Origin: Callaeas wilsoni
Taxonomy: Eukaryota; Chordata; Aves; Passeriformes; Callaeidae
DNA length: 64,000 bases
Direction of reading: 5' to 3'
NCBI GenBank assembly: GCA_013398955.1
Contig: VWPU01014135.1
Location: 1 to 64,000, forward strand
The first letter of the stretch is position 1, and every line of letters starts with the position of its first letter. The position numbers and the translations under genes are program-made. Of the stretch, positions 23,825 to 37,606 are shown one piece after another. The notes under the pieces were generated by a model that saw only the letters and a program-made list of their open reading frames with translations, did no database searches and was not told the origin of the DNA.

Positions 23825-26800
23825 GCTTCCTGCTTTTGATGCCAGCAATGAGAGAGGGAAGCTGGGCACAGACCTACAAAGGAAGTTCATATAAATTTAT
23901 GTCTATTTGTTCCCATCTAAGTAGGAGTTTGAACACATCACAGAGAATCTGGGCCAGACATTGTGAGTCCATAAACCACTGCTTAAATTTGTATCAATAG
24001 AGCACACTTGATTTTCCTCTGCTTTACAGTATACGAAAGGACTGATAGGAAGACTTAAATTGATATTTGTACTGAATTCTTGGTGGCATAAGAAGGAATG
24101 TCCTGATAGGCAGCGTGCCTTGGAGGGGGAGGAAGTCCAGGGGCTGATATTCTGTTCTGTACCAGAGATTTGCCATTCATTTAAGCTGTGACTACTTGAT
24201 TTATCTCTATCTATTGCTGTGTTGCCATCCCATTTTTTCGTGTCTTGGCTATCGGGTCCAGCCTTTCAGCAGAAGGGTTTTTATTGGTGCGTACCTGTTC
24301 GAAGGAAGCAGGTGACAAATGGAGCTTTGAGCTCAGTTACACTCACTGTTATTGTGCGGCCAAAACCATTAAAAGAACAGGAAGGCCCTGTAGGAATGTT
24401 AGAGAATAGCATTTGCCACACACAATAGCTATTACTCATCTCTTTCTTTCCTCAGCCTGCTCCTCCTGATGGGGGCACAGTGAATGAGTGTTTTCCTATC
24501 GAGTTTTTCCCCATCGTGGTTATCTTTGCCATCCCTGTGGAGTCAGCTCACTTTCAGAAAGTCCTCTGCACCTTTCAGTGTCTGTCTGAGCAGCATTGCT
24601 TCATTTGGAGATTATACTTAGAACTAGTTCATTGTATGAAACAGTCATGATAGTAATTCGTTCAGGGGAAATTGCTTTTCCAAAGGTGGAGAAGTTAATT
24701 AAGTGTGTAACAGGAGGAAGCTAAACCTTACTAATTAGCGAGAAGGGTAACGATTATGGGAGAGAACAGATGACACTTGGCTGAAGATGAACTCAAGAAA
24801 TTGCTTTAGCCAAAAGCAAGTTGGAAGAGTGAATAGAAGATGAGCTTTAAGAAAGCAAAGACTCTGTCACTGTGTCCTGATAAATTATACCTCATTTATG
24901 GTGTGTCTGCTAGGTATTAATCAATAATCTGTCGGGGTGATCCTTCACTGGGAGGCACAGACCCTGCTTTGATGACAGAGAATTTCACTCCAACCCCAGA
25001 GGTGCTCCCCAGGAGGATGTGCTGGATAAAGGGGTGGCAGCTCTTACAAACAACCACGAGAATGTTTATGGGCAACGTGGTGAGGAAACTGCAGCTCCAC
25101 TGCTCTGCTCTCCAGCTCTGGGCTGGTTCTCCTGAGTGCTGTCCTTCACTCTCGCCCCGTTTATTCACGTCAGGCAGGAAGATTGTTTGAAATGTTTGGT
25201 TTGTGTTTGGTCCACAGTAAAATATTTTCTTGTGGTGTGCATTGAGAACCAGTTGTCGCTCACACCTCACTGGTAATAGTGTTGTTCTAGTTAGTATTTT
25301 TTGCTTATTGTAGCTGTAATGTAAATATTGGACAGGAAAATACTTTATTCAGTTGCCAGATTCCCAATGAAGTGATGTGTTCTACCTACAGCAAAATCAA
25401 ACCATAGTCCAGGATTTGTAATGTGTTTCAATAACAGCTATTTTACAAAAATAATAACAATATGCTTATTTTACTTAAGTACGATAAACATTTATCAGCA
25501 TTTTCTTTCTGTCCTTTGCCCAAAGGAGCTCCATTACAAAGCTCTGTGTCTCAAAGTCCACATCCATGCTGCATTCCAGTGCCTATTGGTATAACCAGGT
25601 GAGACCATCATAATGCAGACCTACACTGCTAGAATGAGAAACCAAATTCAGACTGATCACAAACACTATTTTATCTCATCAGTGTGTAGCACCAAGGCTG
25701 TGCTGTGAGAAACTTGTGGCCTGATATTTTTAGCCACGTGACTTAAGCCTTCTTTAAGGCCACTGCCCAAAATCCAGTGTACTGCAGGCAAATACCATCA
25801 CATATTTATGACCTTTTCTGGTTTTGTTCTGTAGCCAAGGACAAATAAGAGCAGTTCACCTTTGGTTTCAATATTTTTTGTTTCCTTTGAAGCAATAGGC
25901 CTGGCCTTTCATCAGTCTAGTTACTGGTACCTGCATACTGCAACCAGTTCTTTGGTCTTTTATTTAGAATTAATTGATTGGCAGTGGTCTGGAATGAATC
26001 AAAATAGAAGGGAGAAAATCTTATTTTCTTTGCTCAGTATTTCGATTCTGATGGGAGATGGTAACACTACAGGATGGAAAAAGCAGATAAGATGTTTGAA
26101 ACCATTAAATTTCAATCCTCTTGGTTCAGCAGATGTTTTAACAAGTGCTCCTTTAAAGCATTATCTGGTCTGGATTTAGTAAATTCTTGATCTCTTCTAG
26201 ATAAATAGTTTTTTAAGAGAGTTATTAATAAATGCTGAACATGGCTCAGCCTTGCAAAGGAGAAAGAGCCTCCTTAGAGTCCTCAGCATTTCAATTGCCT
26301 CACTGAGGTGAAAAACTTTTAGGGCAAAGTGTATAATTTAAATCTAAACCAGTATTTTATTAGGAGAATTCCTAATGGAAGATGTTGTAAAAAAAAAAAA
26401 AATGGAAAAAGTAATCAGAGTATATTAATCATTTAAACTTCCTTGGAGTCTAGGGCACTATAACTTTAATTAGTGATGCCAAATAATATAAAAAAGGTCC
26501 TCTGTTGGGTAGACATAAAGGATGTGGAAACTTCTGCATTTGCCAAATATTACAAGTTGTCCATGTGATGCTTACTGTGCCAAAGCAAGGGACTTATCAT
26601 GGCATATTTAGTGCCAACCAATATGTTTGTGTAATAAATGACAGTTGAAAAAGATTTTTAAACAGAGAAGGTTATCTAAGTTTCTATCATTCACTGAGAA
26701 TTTGTACTCACACTAGCTTGTGTGAGCTGCTATTTATTTGCATTTCTGAAGTGCCTGGAAGTTTTCTTGTTATATAGACCATATATTTTTTTGCTAGACA

Positions 26801-29800
26801 GTTTACAAATGATAAGTGTATATAGAGAAAAAGACTGAGTGTATGTGTGTGTGTATACATTTATCTGGGAAATATCTGCCGTTAGTGAAGACTTGTGTGG
26901 ATCTGAAATAGGGGGGTAATGGCATCATTTTGTTACTCCATTCCTGCACTTTGCTTTAGAAAACTCCTCAGTTTCGCCTGAAGTGTTAAACTATAAATAT
27001 GTTTGATAAAACATCAGTTTGATGAGATAAATGCTTTAGATACAAACTGTTGGCAAAAGCCCTTGGGACACCACCTCTAATAAGCCTTATGAGGTTGAGT
27101 AAAGGAGCCCATGGCAAAAGAGGTGCAAATATAGAAAGGATCCTAGAAAGAGTCACCTGGGAAAATGGACAGAGGTGTCTGCTGTCTTAAGGAGAGCTTG
27201 AGATTGATCGAGGTTCATCTGTGTCCCAGATGAAAAGGAAAGAGAAGCTAAATTTCAGATATAAATTTGAAATGAAAGTAGAAAATATATTCCTTCTGAT
27301 TTGCCACAAGTCTTTAAAAGCCTTGTCACCAAGGCCTGTTATAGAGTAAGAGTTTAAAATATGAAACTGATGCCTTTTCCTCAATGCATACAAGGAATTA
27401 ATACTTAGAGATTTGCGCACTATTTTAAAATCCTTTGCGTCCATGTCCATCAGGAAAATAAGATCGAAAAAGTTTCTATTGCATGATGATATAAGGAACA
27501 GCAAAACTGATTATTTTGGAATTTATTTAGGGGGAAAAAAGGCAGAGGTAGGAATGAGATTAACAAAATAGCCTAAATTCATCTGCAGATAATAGGATTG
27601 CACCAGGGATAAATTTGTCCCCATTTGTTTCCCAAGCTTTTTATATCAGAAGCTTGAGCTCAGATCAATAGCAGAAGATACAAGATGTCCATAAAAGAGT
27701 TATAGGAATTTGCAAAGCTAAATGAAATATTTAGGGGTTTTTTAATTTTGGTATGGTGTCATAATGCAAAACACCCTCTCAGACTATTTCAGGTCTCTCC
27801 TGCTCAGAGCTTTTGAAGGTTATCGACGTTGCTTTCAGTGGAGCTGTAGGACATAATTGAAGCTTTCTTCATTGTGTCACACAAGTTCTCTATGCTGGCC
27901 AGATAAATCCCTCTGTACTTGAGGCACTTGAGACACGTTGTCATAACTGCAAAACTCAGAAATGTGAATACAAAAGGCATGTCCTGTAATTGTAGCTGTT
28001 TTCATGTTGTTTTTTCAAAATACTATTTATCAGCAGTGAACTTGACAGCCTGTCATTTTTATTTGAAAATGTATTTTTTTCATTTAAATAATCAGTACAC
28101 ACACTGACACTGTAATGACTTAAAAGCAGCCATATTTCCTTTGGAAATTTGTCTAGAAAATAAGACATTGATGCTTTAGGTGCAGAGAAATAGATTAAAT
28201 AAAATGTCTCGGCTCTTCAGTTGTTGGTATTTACGTCCTCAGGGAGAAATCTGGAGTCCTTTGCCAGCTGGCCAGTGAAAAGTCATGCTACAGAATGATA
28301 GGCAAAAAATCCAGTGCTGGAGAAGGTATTTGAAGACACTCATGCCCACTTCATATCTTGAGATCTGAACTTTTTCTTGAGAAAATGCAGTAATATAATT
28401 TCTGTGAAGTGATTCAGTGAGGTTTAGCGCTGTCCTCTGAGCCATGAGCACAAAGGACACTGAGAAAGATGTCACTGCACGCTGTTCTTTGGTGAGCAGG
28501 ATCTGCAAACCCCGTGATAATCCTTACTCTGCCTGCAGGGGCTGACATTTCCTACTGGCAGCTTCTAAAAAGCATCCCACAAAAATTGTGTGCAGGGATT
28601 CACTGCACAGGAGAGGAAAAAATACCAGACCAGTTTTGCTGCTTCCTTCTCTGCCCTGCAGCCTGAAGCCAAAGAAAGTCCCTTAACAGGAGGAGTCCTG
28701 GCTGCTCTGCTCAGACTTTGGTTAACTGGAGTGTGCAGATTGCAGGAAAATACCAGAGAGCTTGGTAGCGAGGAGGTGGATATTATATCTTACTGCACAC
28801 TTTGTGCTTTCAAATATTCTTCTTCCAAAATGGCTGAGTGCTTTGGAAGAATTTCACCTTGTGTGGCTAATCCTCAGATTCTGAACACATTTGATTCTTT
28901 CCACTCTTTTAAAACATTTTGTGATGCTCCCATTGTCTTCTTGCAGCTCAGACTGAGGTCGTGGTTGAAGTGATGTGATGCTGTGTCTGAAAGGGCATAA
29001 AAAACCAGGCAAAGAACAACTTTGCAGCTTACTTTGATGATACTGTGTCATGTTTAATCAGGGAAGATTGAACCAGTCACCTTGAGATTCTGAGAGCATT
29101 GTTCAGTACCATTTAAAACATTGATTTTCTGTAACTATGAATCCTCTCAAGTAGTCATTAGACAGGAAGCAAGTTACCTGGGGGGTTTTTAATACAGAAA
29201 ATGTTAGGAAGAGAGAAATCTAGCCTGGAGGAGGCAAGCTGGAAACTGAGGAGCAGTTTGTCAGACCTGAAGCAAAGGTATCTCCCAGGACTGGCAGGGG
29301 CGATGGTATTCAATTGATTCTCAGAAAGAGCTAGAACTTTCTGACCTTACCTCACCTGACAGCAATACTTTCTACATGACTAAAAATGGACAGAAATAAA
29401 ACATCTTGGTAGATATGAAGAAGAGCTAAAGCTTGGATCTCATTTTGAGGGCCAGCATTAGTCATGGGTGTTTACTGCCAACAGATGTTTCAGTGTTAAG
29501 GCAACTACTTGAAAACATTGCCCAAGACTATGTGAACCTTTACTTCAGCAAAACATTATTTTCCATAAACTCTTGGTGCCTGAAAATGTTGAGCTGAAAA
29601 AGAATGGTTGTTACAGGTGTTTACTGTCGTCATGTATCCTGTGGGTAAGAATGACACAGAGCACAGGCATGTTGTCAGATGGCTTTTAAATTAAAACAGA
29701 CACCTAGAAAAGCAGCCATACATGCAAAAATATCAGCAGTAAAGAAAAAAAAAATCAAAACATGTATATTTCTCTTTTCTGATGTAACTTGTGTTAACTG

Positions 29801-30341
29801 TCTGCTCCTGACAAGCACTAATTACCTAAATTACAGCAGTCCCAGAACTTGCTGGAATCCTTGTAATCTGAGAAAGGCTCCTAAATGAAATGATCTGCTG
29901 CTAGAATGAGGAGTAATTTATAGGGATATCCATGTACATATATCTAAGGTATTGGGATTTCATATTGATCCCATCCTTGTGGTGTGAGTGTGGCCTGAAT
30001 TCGGTGTTCTGAGGTGCAGAGTCCTTGACAGAAACTGCCGTGGGCTGGCAGGTTGTGCTGTGCCATGGAAAAAATGATGGAAATTACTAAAATACTACAG
30101 TGCTGCACAGTGAGAGGGTGGGTTTGAAGACTGTGTTTGGATGTACTTCAGCTTTGTCTTTTACATCAAAGATGGCCTGGTCTGAAACTTATTTTGCCAT
30201 TGTTTTAGAAACCAAAAAAGGGAACAGTTTGAATGCAGCAGTTTAGCTTCCATGTGCCCTGTCTGGCTGTGGAAATATGATGCTGCAGGGACATTTCTGT
30301 TGGACTGGACTGCAAGAACAGTTCTGGTGAAAAATTTCACA
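23825..30341. other. Non-coding stretch, nothing recognised
   Basis: About 6.5 kb of AT-rich unique sequence. It includes 14 A at 26389-26402 and a short TG microsatellite near 26840-26857. The block at 24640-24880 has several TAAT cores and a balanced composition, and could be a conserved non-coding element, but this cannot be judged from one sequence. Open frames (up to 127 codons at 28590-28973) have no domain. Confidence 0.5.
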
Positions 30342-30475
30342 CAATCATGGAATCCTAGGATGCTTTGGGTTGGAAGGGACCTTAAAAACGGCCTTGTTCC
30401 AATCCCTGCCATGGGCAGGGACATCCCCCACTAGCCCAGGCTGCTCAGAGCTCCATCCAGCCTGCCCTTGAACTC
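30342..30475 (-). mobile_element. CR1 LINE fragment, 3' end, minus strand
   Basis: The plus strand opens with AATCATGGAATCCTAGGATGC and TTTGGGTTGGAAGGGACCTTAAAAA, the reversed CR1 3' end. It continues through CCCTGCCATGGGCAGGGACATC and AGCCCAGGCTGCTCAGAGCTCCATCCAGCC, and fades after CCCTTGAAC. Only about 130 bp remain, and the reading frame across it is incidental. Confidence 0.92.
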
Positions 30476-33222
30476 ATGGACATTTTGTGGGAGTCTCAGC
30501 AGGAATTTCCTAAGCAGAATTACCATAAACTGTGTGCTAATAGATTTGAACATTTCTGTCTCTGCAGTCAATGCTAAAATATTTCATTTTACTTCCCTAT
30601 TGAAATGTAGCAAATGGAACCAGTTTACCAGTGTTTCTTATGTAACATTTGTCATTAATATTTTTTCCTGTCCTGCTTACTCCCCTGTAAAATCTACCGA
30701 CCTTAGTAAAGATTATGCATCGTAATTGATTTCTGGATTGTTGCAAATGGCATAAATTAACCTCAAGCAATTAATTTGTTACACTTTCCGAATAATTATT
30801 TCCCTGATCCAGCATGGTTCTGGTGGTTTTACATGTCTTTGAGAAGATGCTTTTCTGCAGCATCTTTTGTTTTAGTGTGGCAGAATATATTTGGGAGGGG
30901 GGAAAAAGAAGGGATTTGAAAGTAATTTTAATTACTTTAGTTCATTTAGACAACTTTGGTAATACAAACAGGTTTTTGAGGTGTACTGAGATATGACAGT
31001 GGACAAGCAAGTGTGGATATTGTCTAATTGCCTCTCTGTGACTGAGAAAGGAAATTTTAAAAAGCTACTGGTGATGCAGGGTCTTTGCTTATTGCAATGA
31101 TTCCTCTGGCACCAGTGGGAGAAAATGTTTCAACATCACTTTACCTGACAATGACCCTCTCGATGTACCTGCTTGAGAACATGCTAGAAAATTCTCTGCA
31201 AGCAACTATAGCTGACCTCAGCAGGGACTAATTGCTTCATTAGGAAAAAAATCAAGGGATTACAAAAAAAAAAAAGAGGGTGAAAGAGTGCTGCAATTAA
31301 AATTGACAGCTTTAAAAAAAAAATCCGTTGCAGTCTGATGGGAACTTTGGCAGTGGAAAAAAGACTCTTTCCATTTTTCAACTTGCCCCTATTTAGAAAA
31401 TATTAGAGTGAAAGGCACTGCATGTTCTTTCCATCAAAATGAACAGCTTGGTGACAGTTGCATGATTTCATATAAACATTTCAGTTTTGTCATAGCCTTA
31501 GCTTAAACAGACATATTACAAGAAAATTGCACTCCACTATAAGATGTCAATCTGATTTATTTTTCTCCTTGTCACAGTAGGCCTTTGGTTTTTATTTACT
31601 TTGGACAGGGATCAATTTTTTTTTTTTTCCCCCTTGTCTTTTTTGCCTGCTTTGATATATCTCACCTTGGTTGCTGTTCTAGAGGTTGCTTTGCTGGAAT
31701 ATCAACTCAATAGCTCATTTTGAGTAGCTGGGTATGAAGGGCCAGTCATTTTTCACCTGTAAATGTATCTTAGAGAGCACATGATTAATCTGTCATTAAC
31801 TTTGATCAGCTGCTCTCAGAGATATGGATATGCAGAAACCCAGAAGAGGCTCCACAAATCTCTCCATGGAGCACAAGTTTATTTACCTTTTCTTCTGCAA
31901 TGCTTTTGAGGCAACCATAAAGCATGTCTTCTTACTTTGAATAATGTTCATGGAACACTGCTGAAGTTGAGGTGATGAAATCCATGTGTCTGGAATCTGG
32001 CTCAGTGCTTATTTTCTTGTGGTTTGCACCCCCATAAGCATGTATCCATGAATAATACCAACACATATCCCCTCCTCTACGAAATAAACCTTTATCTAAT
32101 ACATAAAAAAAGTATTTACCAGGTATGATTCAAAGGTTGTTTTTATATTAACAAAAATCATAAATCCATCAGTTGCTAATGCTTTGAAATATTTATCAGG
32201 AAATTAAATATTCATTTGAAATTAAGTATATGCACACAGGATGAGCTTTCCATTTCTCCTGTGTAACTCCTGGTTATTTTTCAAATGACCCACTATTCTT
32301 GTGTATATGGAATACCTGTGGCTGTTCAATTCATGCAATGTTTTTGTGCCTTGACCCTTCACTGGGTAATTCTGTTCTAATCATCAGTGCAGCCTGTGGT
32401 AAATCCAGATGTCCAGACTGCATTGCTTGGATGGAAGGTGGATGTGGGGAGAACGTGTGGGTCTGGTGACACTTCAGCTCCTCTTTCCCAACACATCTAC
32501 TGTTTGTTTGTTTCATAAAACCAGCCAAATGTTTCTTAATCATATTAAATAATTCTTGAGGTTTGGAGTTTCTATAGAAAAATCTCATTTTCAGTGTATA
32601 CCTATTTATCTTCAGGAGAAGTGGCAAAATCTGGCCTAGATAGCAAGTAAGGCTGGTACTCCTTGAAGATGCAAATAGTTTTATCCCAAATATTAATTAG
32701 ATTTACAACTATTTATTATATTAAGGTAAAATATGCATGTTGGCCTCAGTTCTGTTAAAACACAGAAGTTTTAGCCATACCATGAACATATTGGCATGTC
32801 ATCAGCTGTTCAACTGTTTCAAGTAAAATTAATACATTTAAAGGCAGTTAATTCTACCTGAGATTGTTTTTTTAAAAGTGTTCATTTAGCACTCAGCTGT
32901 AGCTGTGGCAGACACTACAGGAGAGTCACAGAGCTATTCAACTACTTAATAATTCTTATCTGCCAATTGTTTCATTTTTTCATTCTTATTTTAATCTGTT
33001 GCAAACAACGCTGCTGAGTTGTTGTGCTGTATCTGCCGTAGTGTGAGTCACTGGAAAAGCAAAGAGAATCGGTTTGGTTCTGCTTCATTTCCTGCAGGGT
33101 TGATCAGTCTGTTTCCAAGCAGGCTCGAAAATGTTGTGTGCCATTAACTGGTTCACAGCTTCCAAGCACCTTGAGCCAAAGAACTGAACAATCCATAGAC
33201 ACCAAAAGATGGACATCGGCCC
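30476..33222. other. Non-coding AT-rich stretch
   Basis: No gene or mobile element was recognised. It has several homopolymer runs, for example A runs near 31264 and 31314 and a T run near 31617. The longest frame is 98 codons on the minus strand at 32331-32627, with no domain. Confidence 0.55.
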
Positions 33223-33938
33223 TGTGCTGGTTTGGACACAAATCCAGGAGGAAACAACCCAAGAGGGGCGTCTCACTCTCCCTCTCCTGCCTGCCAGGCA
33301 AGCAGGCCCCGGAATTCGCTTCCCTATGGGCTCAGGAAAATAATTTCTCGAGTGAAAGTGAAAAAAACTATTTATTTAACCAACGGAGTGCCCCGCTGTC
33401 ATGGGGCAAAAAAAAAAAAAAAAAAAAAAGAAATATTGAAACCCCCTCCCTTGTCCCCTAAAAGGGGACTATGGATTTTAGAGTTCTTTCTGTAGGTAAA
33501 ACCTGCAGGCCTGAGCTGGGCCGGGCCAGGCAGGGTCCGACGATCCCCCGTGGAGGGTCCCGCCGAGCAGGGCCGGAGATGGGAGCTGGTCTGGGATGAA
33601 AAGCAAGCCAAAAACAGTCCAAAAAGGAACAGAAGCCGCTGAGGCAGATCACAGTCCCTTCTCCGCTGAAAGCTGAAGAGACTAGAGAGCAAAAGTCCTC
33701 TAACCAACCAAATGTTGTCAGAATCGGGAGAGAAAAGAATGCAAAACCTTCTAGTTGCAAGGTCAAGCTGGCCGCTTTGAAGAGTTCTCTCGGCTTCTCT
33801 CTCCCGCCTTTGCAATTTAAAGGTTCACCAGAGATCCAGCAGGCGATGGGGAATACAGAATGGTCATAAATCACCCCAAGAGAGACACCCAGGCGAAGAA
33901 TACCCAAAAGTGAGGGTGCACCCTTCAGTTCAGCCACA
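33223..33938 (-). mobile_element. Endogenous retrovirus LTR, minus strand, no internal region
   Basis: The plus-strand left end TGTGCTGGTTTGG and right end TTCAGCCACA give TG...CA termini with imperfect inverted ends. Read on the minus strand, a TATA-like TTTAAA (33816-33821) comes before a polyadenylation signal AATAAA (33371-33376), the order expected for U3-R-U5. The segment is much more GC-rich than its surroundings. I see no primer-binding site or gag/pol on either side, so it looks like a solo LTR. No target duplication was found, so the right boundary is tentative. Minus-strand frames of 138-217 codons run through it into the adjoining CR1 and are not genes. Confidence 0.68.
33408..33429. 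repeat. 22-A homopolymer inside the LTR
   Basis: An uninterrupted run of 22 A on the plus strand (poly-T in LTR sense). It sits about 32 bp from the LTR polyadenylation signal on its upstream side. The exact length is prone to sequencing error. Confidence 0.9.
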
Positions 33939-33989
33939 AATATGGACAAGACTGGGGGAAGAGTAGTCCCAGGACTCTGACCTGAAAGG

Positions 33990-34172
33990 GGAGGTTGCTG
34001 GCACAGGGTGCCCAGAGGAGCTGTGGCTGCCCCTGGAACCCTGGAAGTGTCCAAGGCCAGGCTGGACGGGGCTTGGCGCAGCCTGGGACAGCGGAAGGTG
34101 TCCCTGCCCATGGCAGGGGTGGCACTGGAGGGGCTTTACGGTCCCTCCAACCCAAACCAGTCCGGGATTCCC
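33990..34172 (+). mobile_element. CR1 LINE fragment, 3' end, plus strand
   Basis: It starts near GGTTGCTGGCACAGGGTGCCCAGAG and follows the CR1 order: GCTGTGGCTGCCCCTGGAACC, GAAGTGTCCAAGGCCAGGCTGG, CCCTGCCCATGGCAGGGGTGG, then GGTCCCTCCAACCCAAACCAG. The final tail is degraded (TCCGGGATTC). It is the same subfamily as the copies at 1763, 49975 and 57043. It begins about 50 bp after the LTR. Confidence 0.93.
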
Positions 34173-37100
34173 TGGTTTTGCTGGTGATACGAAAGGACTG
34201 TAAACCAGTCCATCCCTGTACCTCCACGTGTTTGTCCATCTTTGGAGCCAGGTGTGCTTTACAAACAGCCACTGGTGCAGCTGTGCCCCTGCTGAGCAGA
34301 GCTGACACCGCTCAAACCAGGCTTGGACAAGCGCGGCTCACTCGGGGCGCTGCTCGCTCCCTCCCCACGGGCACAGGAGCCCTGGCAGCAGGAACACAGC
34401 TCTGTGCCTGCCCGAAGAGCACGGGTACTTTGGGCACAAACCACGCTTCATTACACAGCTCTGCCAGGCCTTTCTAGTGTAGAACTTGCCTGGGGCTCAC
34501 CGTCTCCCAAAGCTATTTCTGGGCTGCTACAGTTTACACAGCATCTTTTGTTCAAGGCTGTGCCTGAAACCACAATGCAGCCCTTGCTTCTAAACAAGCC
34601 AACACCTCCTTTCTTTCTTTAACATTTCCACTTTCAGCTCTGACAACAGTACATTTTGTGGCTTCTCGGAATTAATATTTAAGTTTTAATGTTGTTAATA
34701 GCTCAGCCTTTAATTTACCTGTGTTGCTAGAAGCAATTAATAATACCTTACTGATTCCTCATGAAGAGCATAAAATATTGATGTAAGAGCAGAAGGACTA
34801 TTTATACTCCTGGAATTATATCCCCTCATTTCACTTGTCTATAACAGACAACTTTAATAAGACTGTAGGAGGAGAGTTATGTTGGCTTCTCATATATTTT
34901 CAGCCATATCTACTAAAGTACTTGGTGTTATTCTGGAGTGTTTTATCATTAGCTATTTGATATGTTTTAGTCAAAGGAGATATATTGGGTTTAAAAGGAG
35001 CAAATGGGGAATATTTTTGTACCCCTGTGCTACAGCAGGTGACACCAGGTGATCCTGACATGCCTCCTGTCCTTAACATCCACAGGCAGGCAGTGAAGCA
35101 GGACAACTGCCTGACTTTCAGATCAGTGGCCAGGCTGAAACCTCTGCAGGGGAAATGGGGGTTCTGAGTAGTTTTTGAACAGAATTTTAAGGGGGGGAAT
35201 TTGTCAAACACTTTAAGTCTGGAGGTTAAATACAAACCTTTTTCCACAGGATAAGGCCCTTTTCTGTCAAAGCGGGTAAAGACTAATTGAGAACGAGGAA
35301 AGGTGGGGTTCCCGTTCTGCCAGCACTGCTGGTGAATAATAAATGCCCATTTGACAAGCAACGCTCACAGATCATCCTGCAGAACAGAATGTGACTGTGG
35401 TATGAATATTACTCGGGAAGGGAGAAGACAGATCACCCCATCATGCTGAATAAGTTATCAGAGAGGGCAAGGGGAAAGGATTATATCCCAAAGGTTTGTC
35501 CCTATTGTTCCAAGGCAATGAGAAAAATTTTTTGTGTGATTCTGAGTTGTATAGTTCTGTTCCACAAGTATTTGTCACTAATTCTGTTTTCTTCAAATTT
35601 CCATTGCAAATATATTTTCTATTAATACCTTTCCATATGTATACACACATTTATTTCCCCCATCCCCTGTCTAAATTACTACTGCAGTCAAAACTCAATG
35701 TTTTTCTGTGCTAAGATTACTTTAGATATGAATCTAGAGCTCAGCTAAAACTGGGGATCTGAGAAGACACATGTAAGTCATAAAGAGGAAATAAGGCCCT
35801 TTTATTAAACCTCTCATTGCAATGCCTATTCGCTAAAACACTGAAGCATAATTACACCTCACAAACATCAATGAACAGGTGACAGCTGCTCAAACACTTT
35901 ATTATGGTCCTCAAAATATTGCTATACTGTGAAATTAATTCAAATAAAAATATCCAAAGGAATAAGAAATAGGACTAAGGAACAGTCCTAATTCATATTC
36001 TTTCATGCCAGTCTTGCATAAGAATTCTGAAAAGCCCACAGTACATTTGGAAGTATATTGTAAATTTTCATCATCTTGGTGGCAGGTCTGTGAGAAAGGG
36101 TGGTCAGTGAGGGTGGAACCAACCTGAGGCTTGTGCTTGCCTCTTCTGCACCTTCTCTTGGAAACAATTTTGGGTGTGAAATTGGAAAGTGAATGATTCT
36201 CCATGTCCCTCAGTCCCCTGTGTGGGAATGGGGTTAAGAGAGTTTTTGTGTCTTGCGGAGAAGTTAAATTATAAATGACTTTATAAGGTGCTCAGATTCT
36301 CCACTAAATGTGTGTGAAGTGTGAAATACACCCAGGCAGGGAGAGTTAATGTTATTTTAATACCAAATCAGGAACCTTTACTATCAAAGCAGGCTAAAGC
36401 TGCATAAAATAATGGTTCTGATGTGTCATTGATTGCTACTGGTGCAATTATCTGGTGTTTTACATTGCCAACACACTTAAAAGAGTTTTATTTTGCCAGA
36501 AAAACAGTTCTACTGAATTATGGCAGGCTGGGTTTCTTATGTTTTTTGTTAATATTAAAAGTTTTTTTTTCTTTTTGAGCTTAAGGACGATGGAAAAGAA
36601 CACCATTTTTATATAAATATATATAAAATATTGTGACATTTTAAGCAATAGAGAAAGGTTTCTCAATAAAGCCTTACTAAGGAGCTCCAGGGATCCAGGA
36701 ATTACATGTTATCTTATTGAATGGTGCAGGTCTTACATACATTGTTCAAAATAGAATTTCCTTCCTCTACCTCCCCCAGGAACAGATGGTTTCAGTGTTT
36801 TCTGTCTTTGTTTTCTTGTGGATTTATGATTATTTCACTCAGTTGCCAAGACTCTTGTGAAGATTGGAACTTGACCTTTTCTTTTAATCAGGCTTTTTTT
36901 GTTGTTTAAGAGGCAAGAACGTACCAAACTAAATGTGACCTCGGAAAAATACTCTTTTTTTTTAAACAGAGAATTATGCTGCAGTGAGACTTATGAGTTC
37001 TAAAAACCAAAAATTGCGTGCTAGAATGCCCAGCTCCCAGCATCCACGGGCTTAAATCAGGAAGCCAAGCAGAAGTGGGAGGAGGGCATGCAGAAGAAAC

Positions 37101-37606
37101 TGTGAAAGTGTAAATGGCAGAGAGAAGCGCAATTCCCTTGGCAGGTGATTTCCGTGTCTCACCCAATAGCTTTCATTTTCCAGTCCCGTGTTTCAGGGAG
37201 TTCAGAGGACACAGCCCTGCGAAGAGCAGAACTGCAGTGAGAGGGAAGGGTGGCACGTCCCATGGATGTGGGATTTCCATCCCTTGCAGTCAAAGCTTGA
37301 TTTCTTGCTGTCAGTGTGGCCAATCTGTCCCCTCTGCCGCGGTGTTTCAGCAGTGTCTGGGGAGGGTGTAGGGTTGGGGATGATCCCTCCTGAAGGCACC
37401 TTGGGTGCGTTGGAAATCTGGAGAGCGGTACTTGGGATCCCCTTCTCCTCACAAATTCACCAGAAATCCACCATCATAAACATTGGTGTGAAAAACAAGG
37501 CCTGGTGTTAGCAAAACTGCTGCACTCTGACGTCTGTTTGCTCTTTTCCTTCTGACACACGTGGCAACCTCGTACCACTCTAAAATTCCCCATAAAATAT
37601 TATATA
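34173..37606. other. Non-coding stretch, GC-rich at the left
   Basis: 34180-34480 stays GC-rich with several CpG dinucleotides. The 160-codon plus-strand frame there begins inside the CR1 fragment and is not a gene. The remainder is AT-rich and featureless apart from short A/T runs near 36555 and 36610. No RNA gene was recognised. Confidence 0.5.

Noticed and set aside
26389..26402. Poly-A run as the tail of a processed pseudogene
   Set aside because: No coding-like sequence precedes it on the plus strand and no flanking target duplication was seen.
33458..34111. Longest open frame (217 codons, minus strand)
   Set aside because: It runs through the CR1 fragment and the LTR and has no domain. 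It is open because the DNA is GC-rich.
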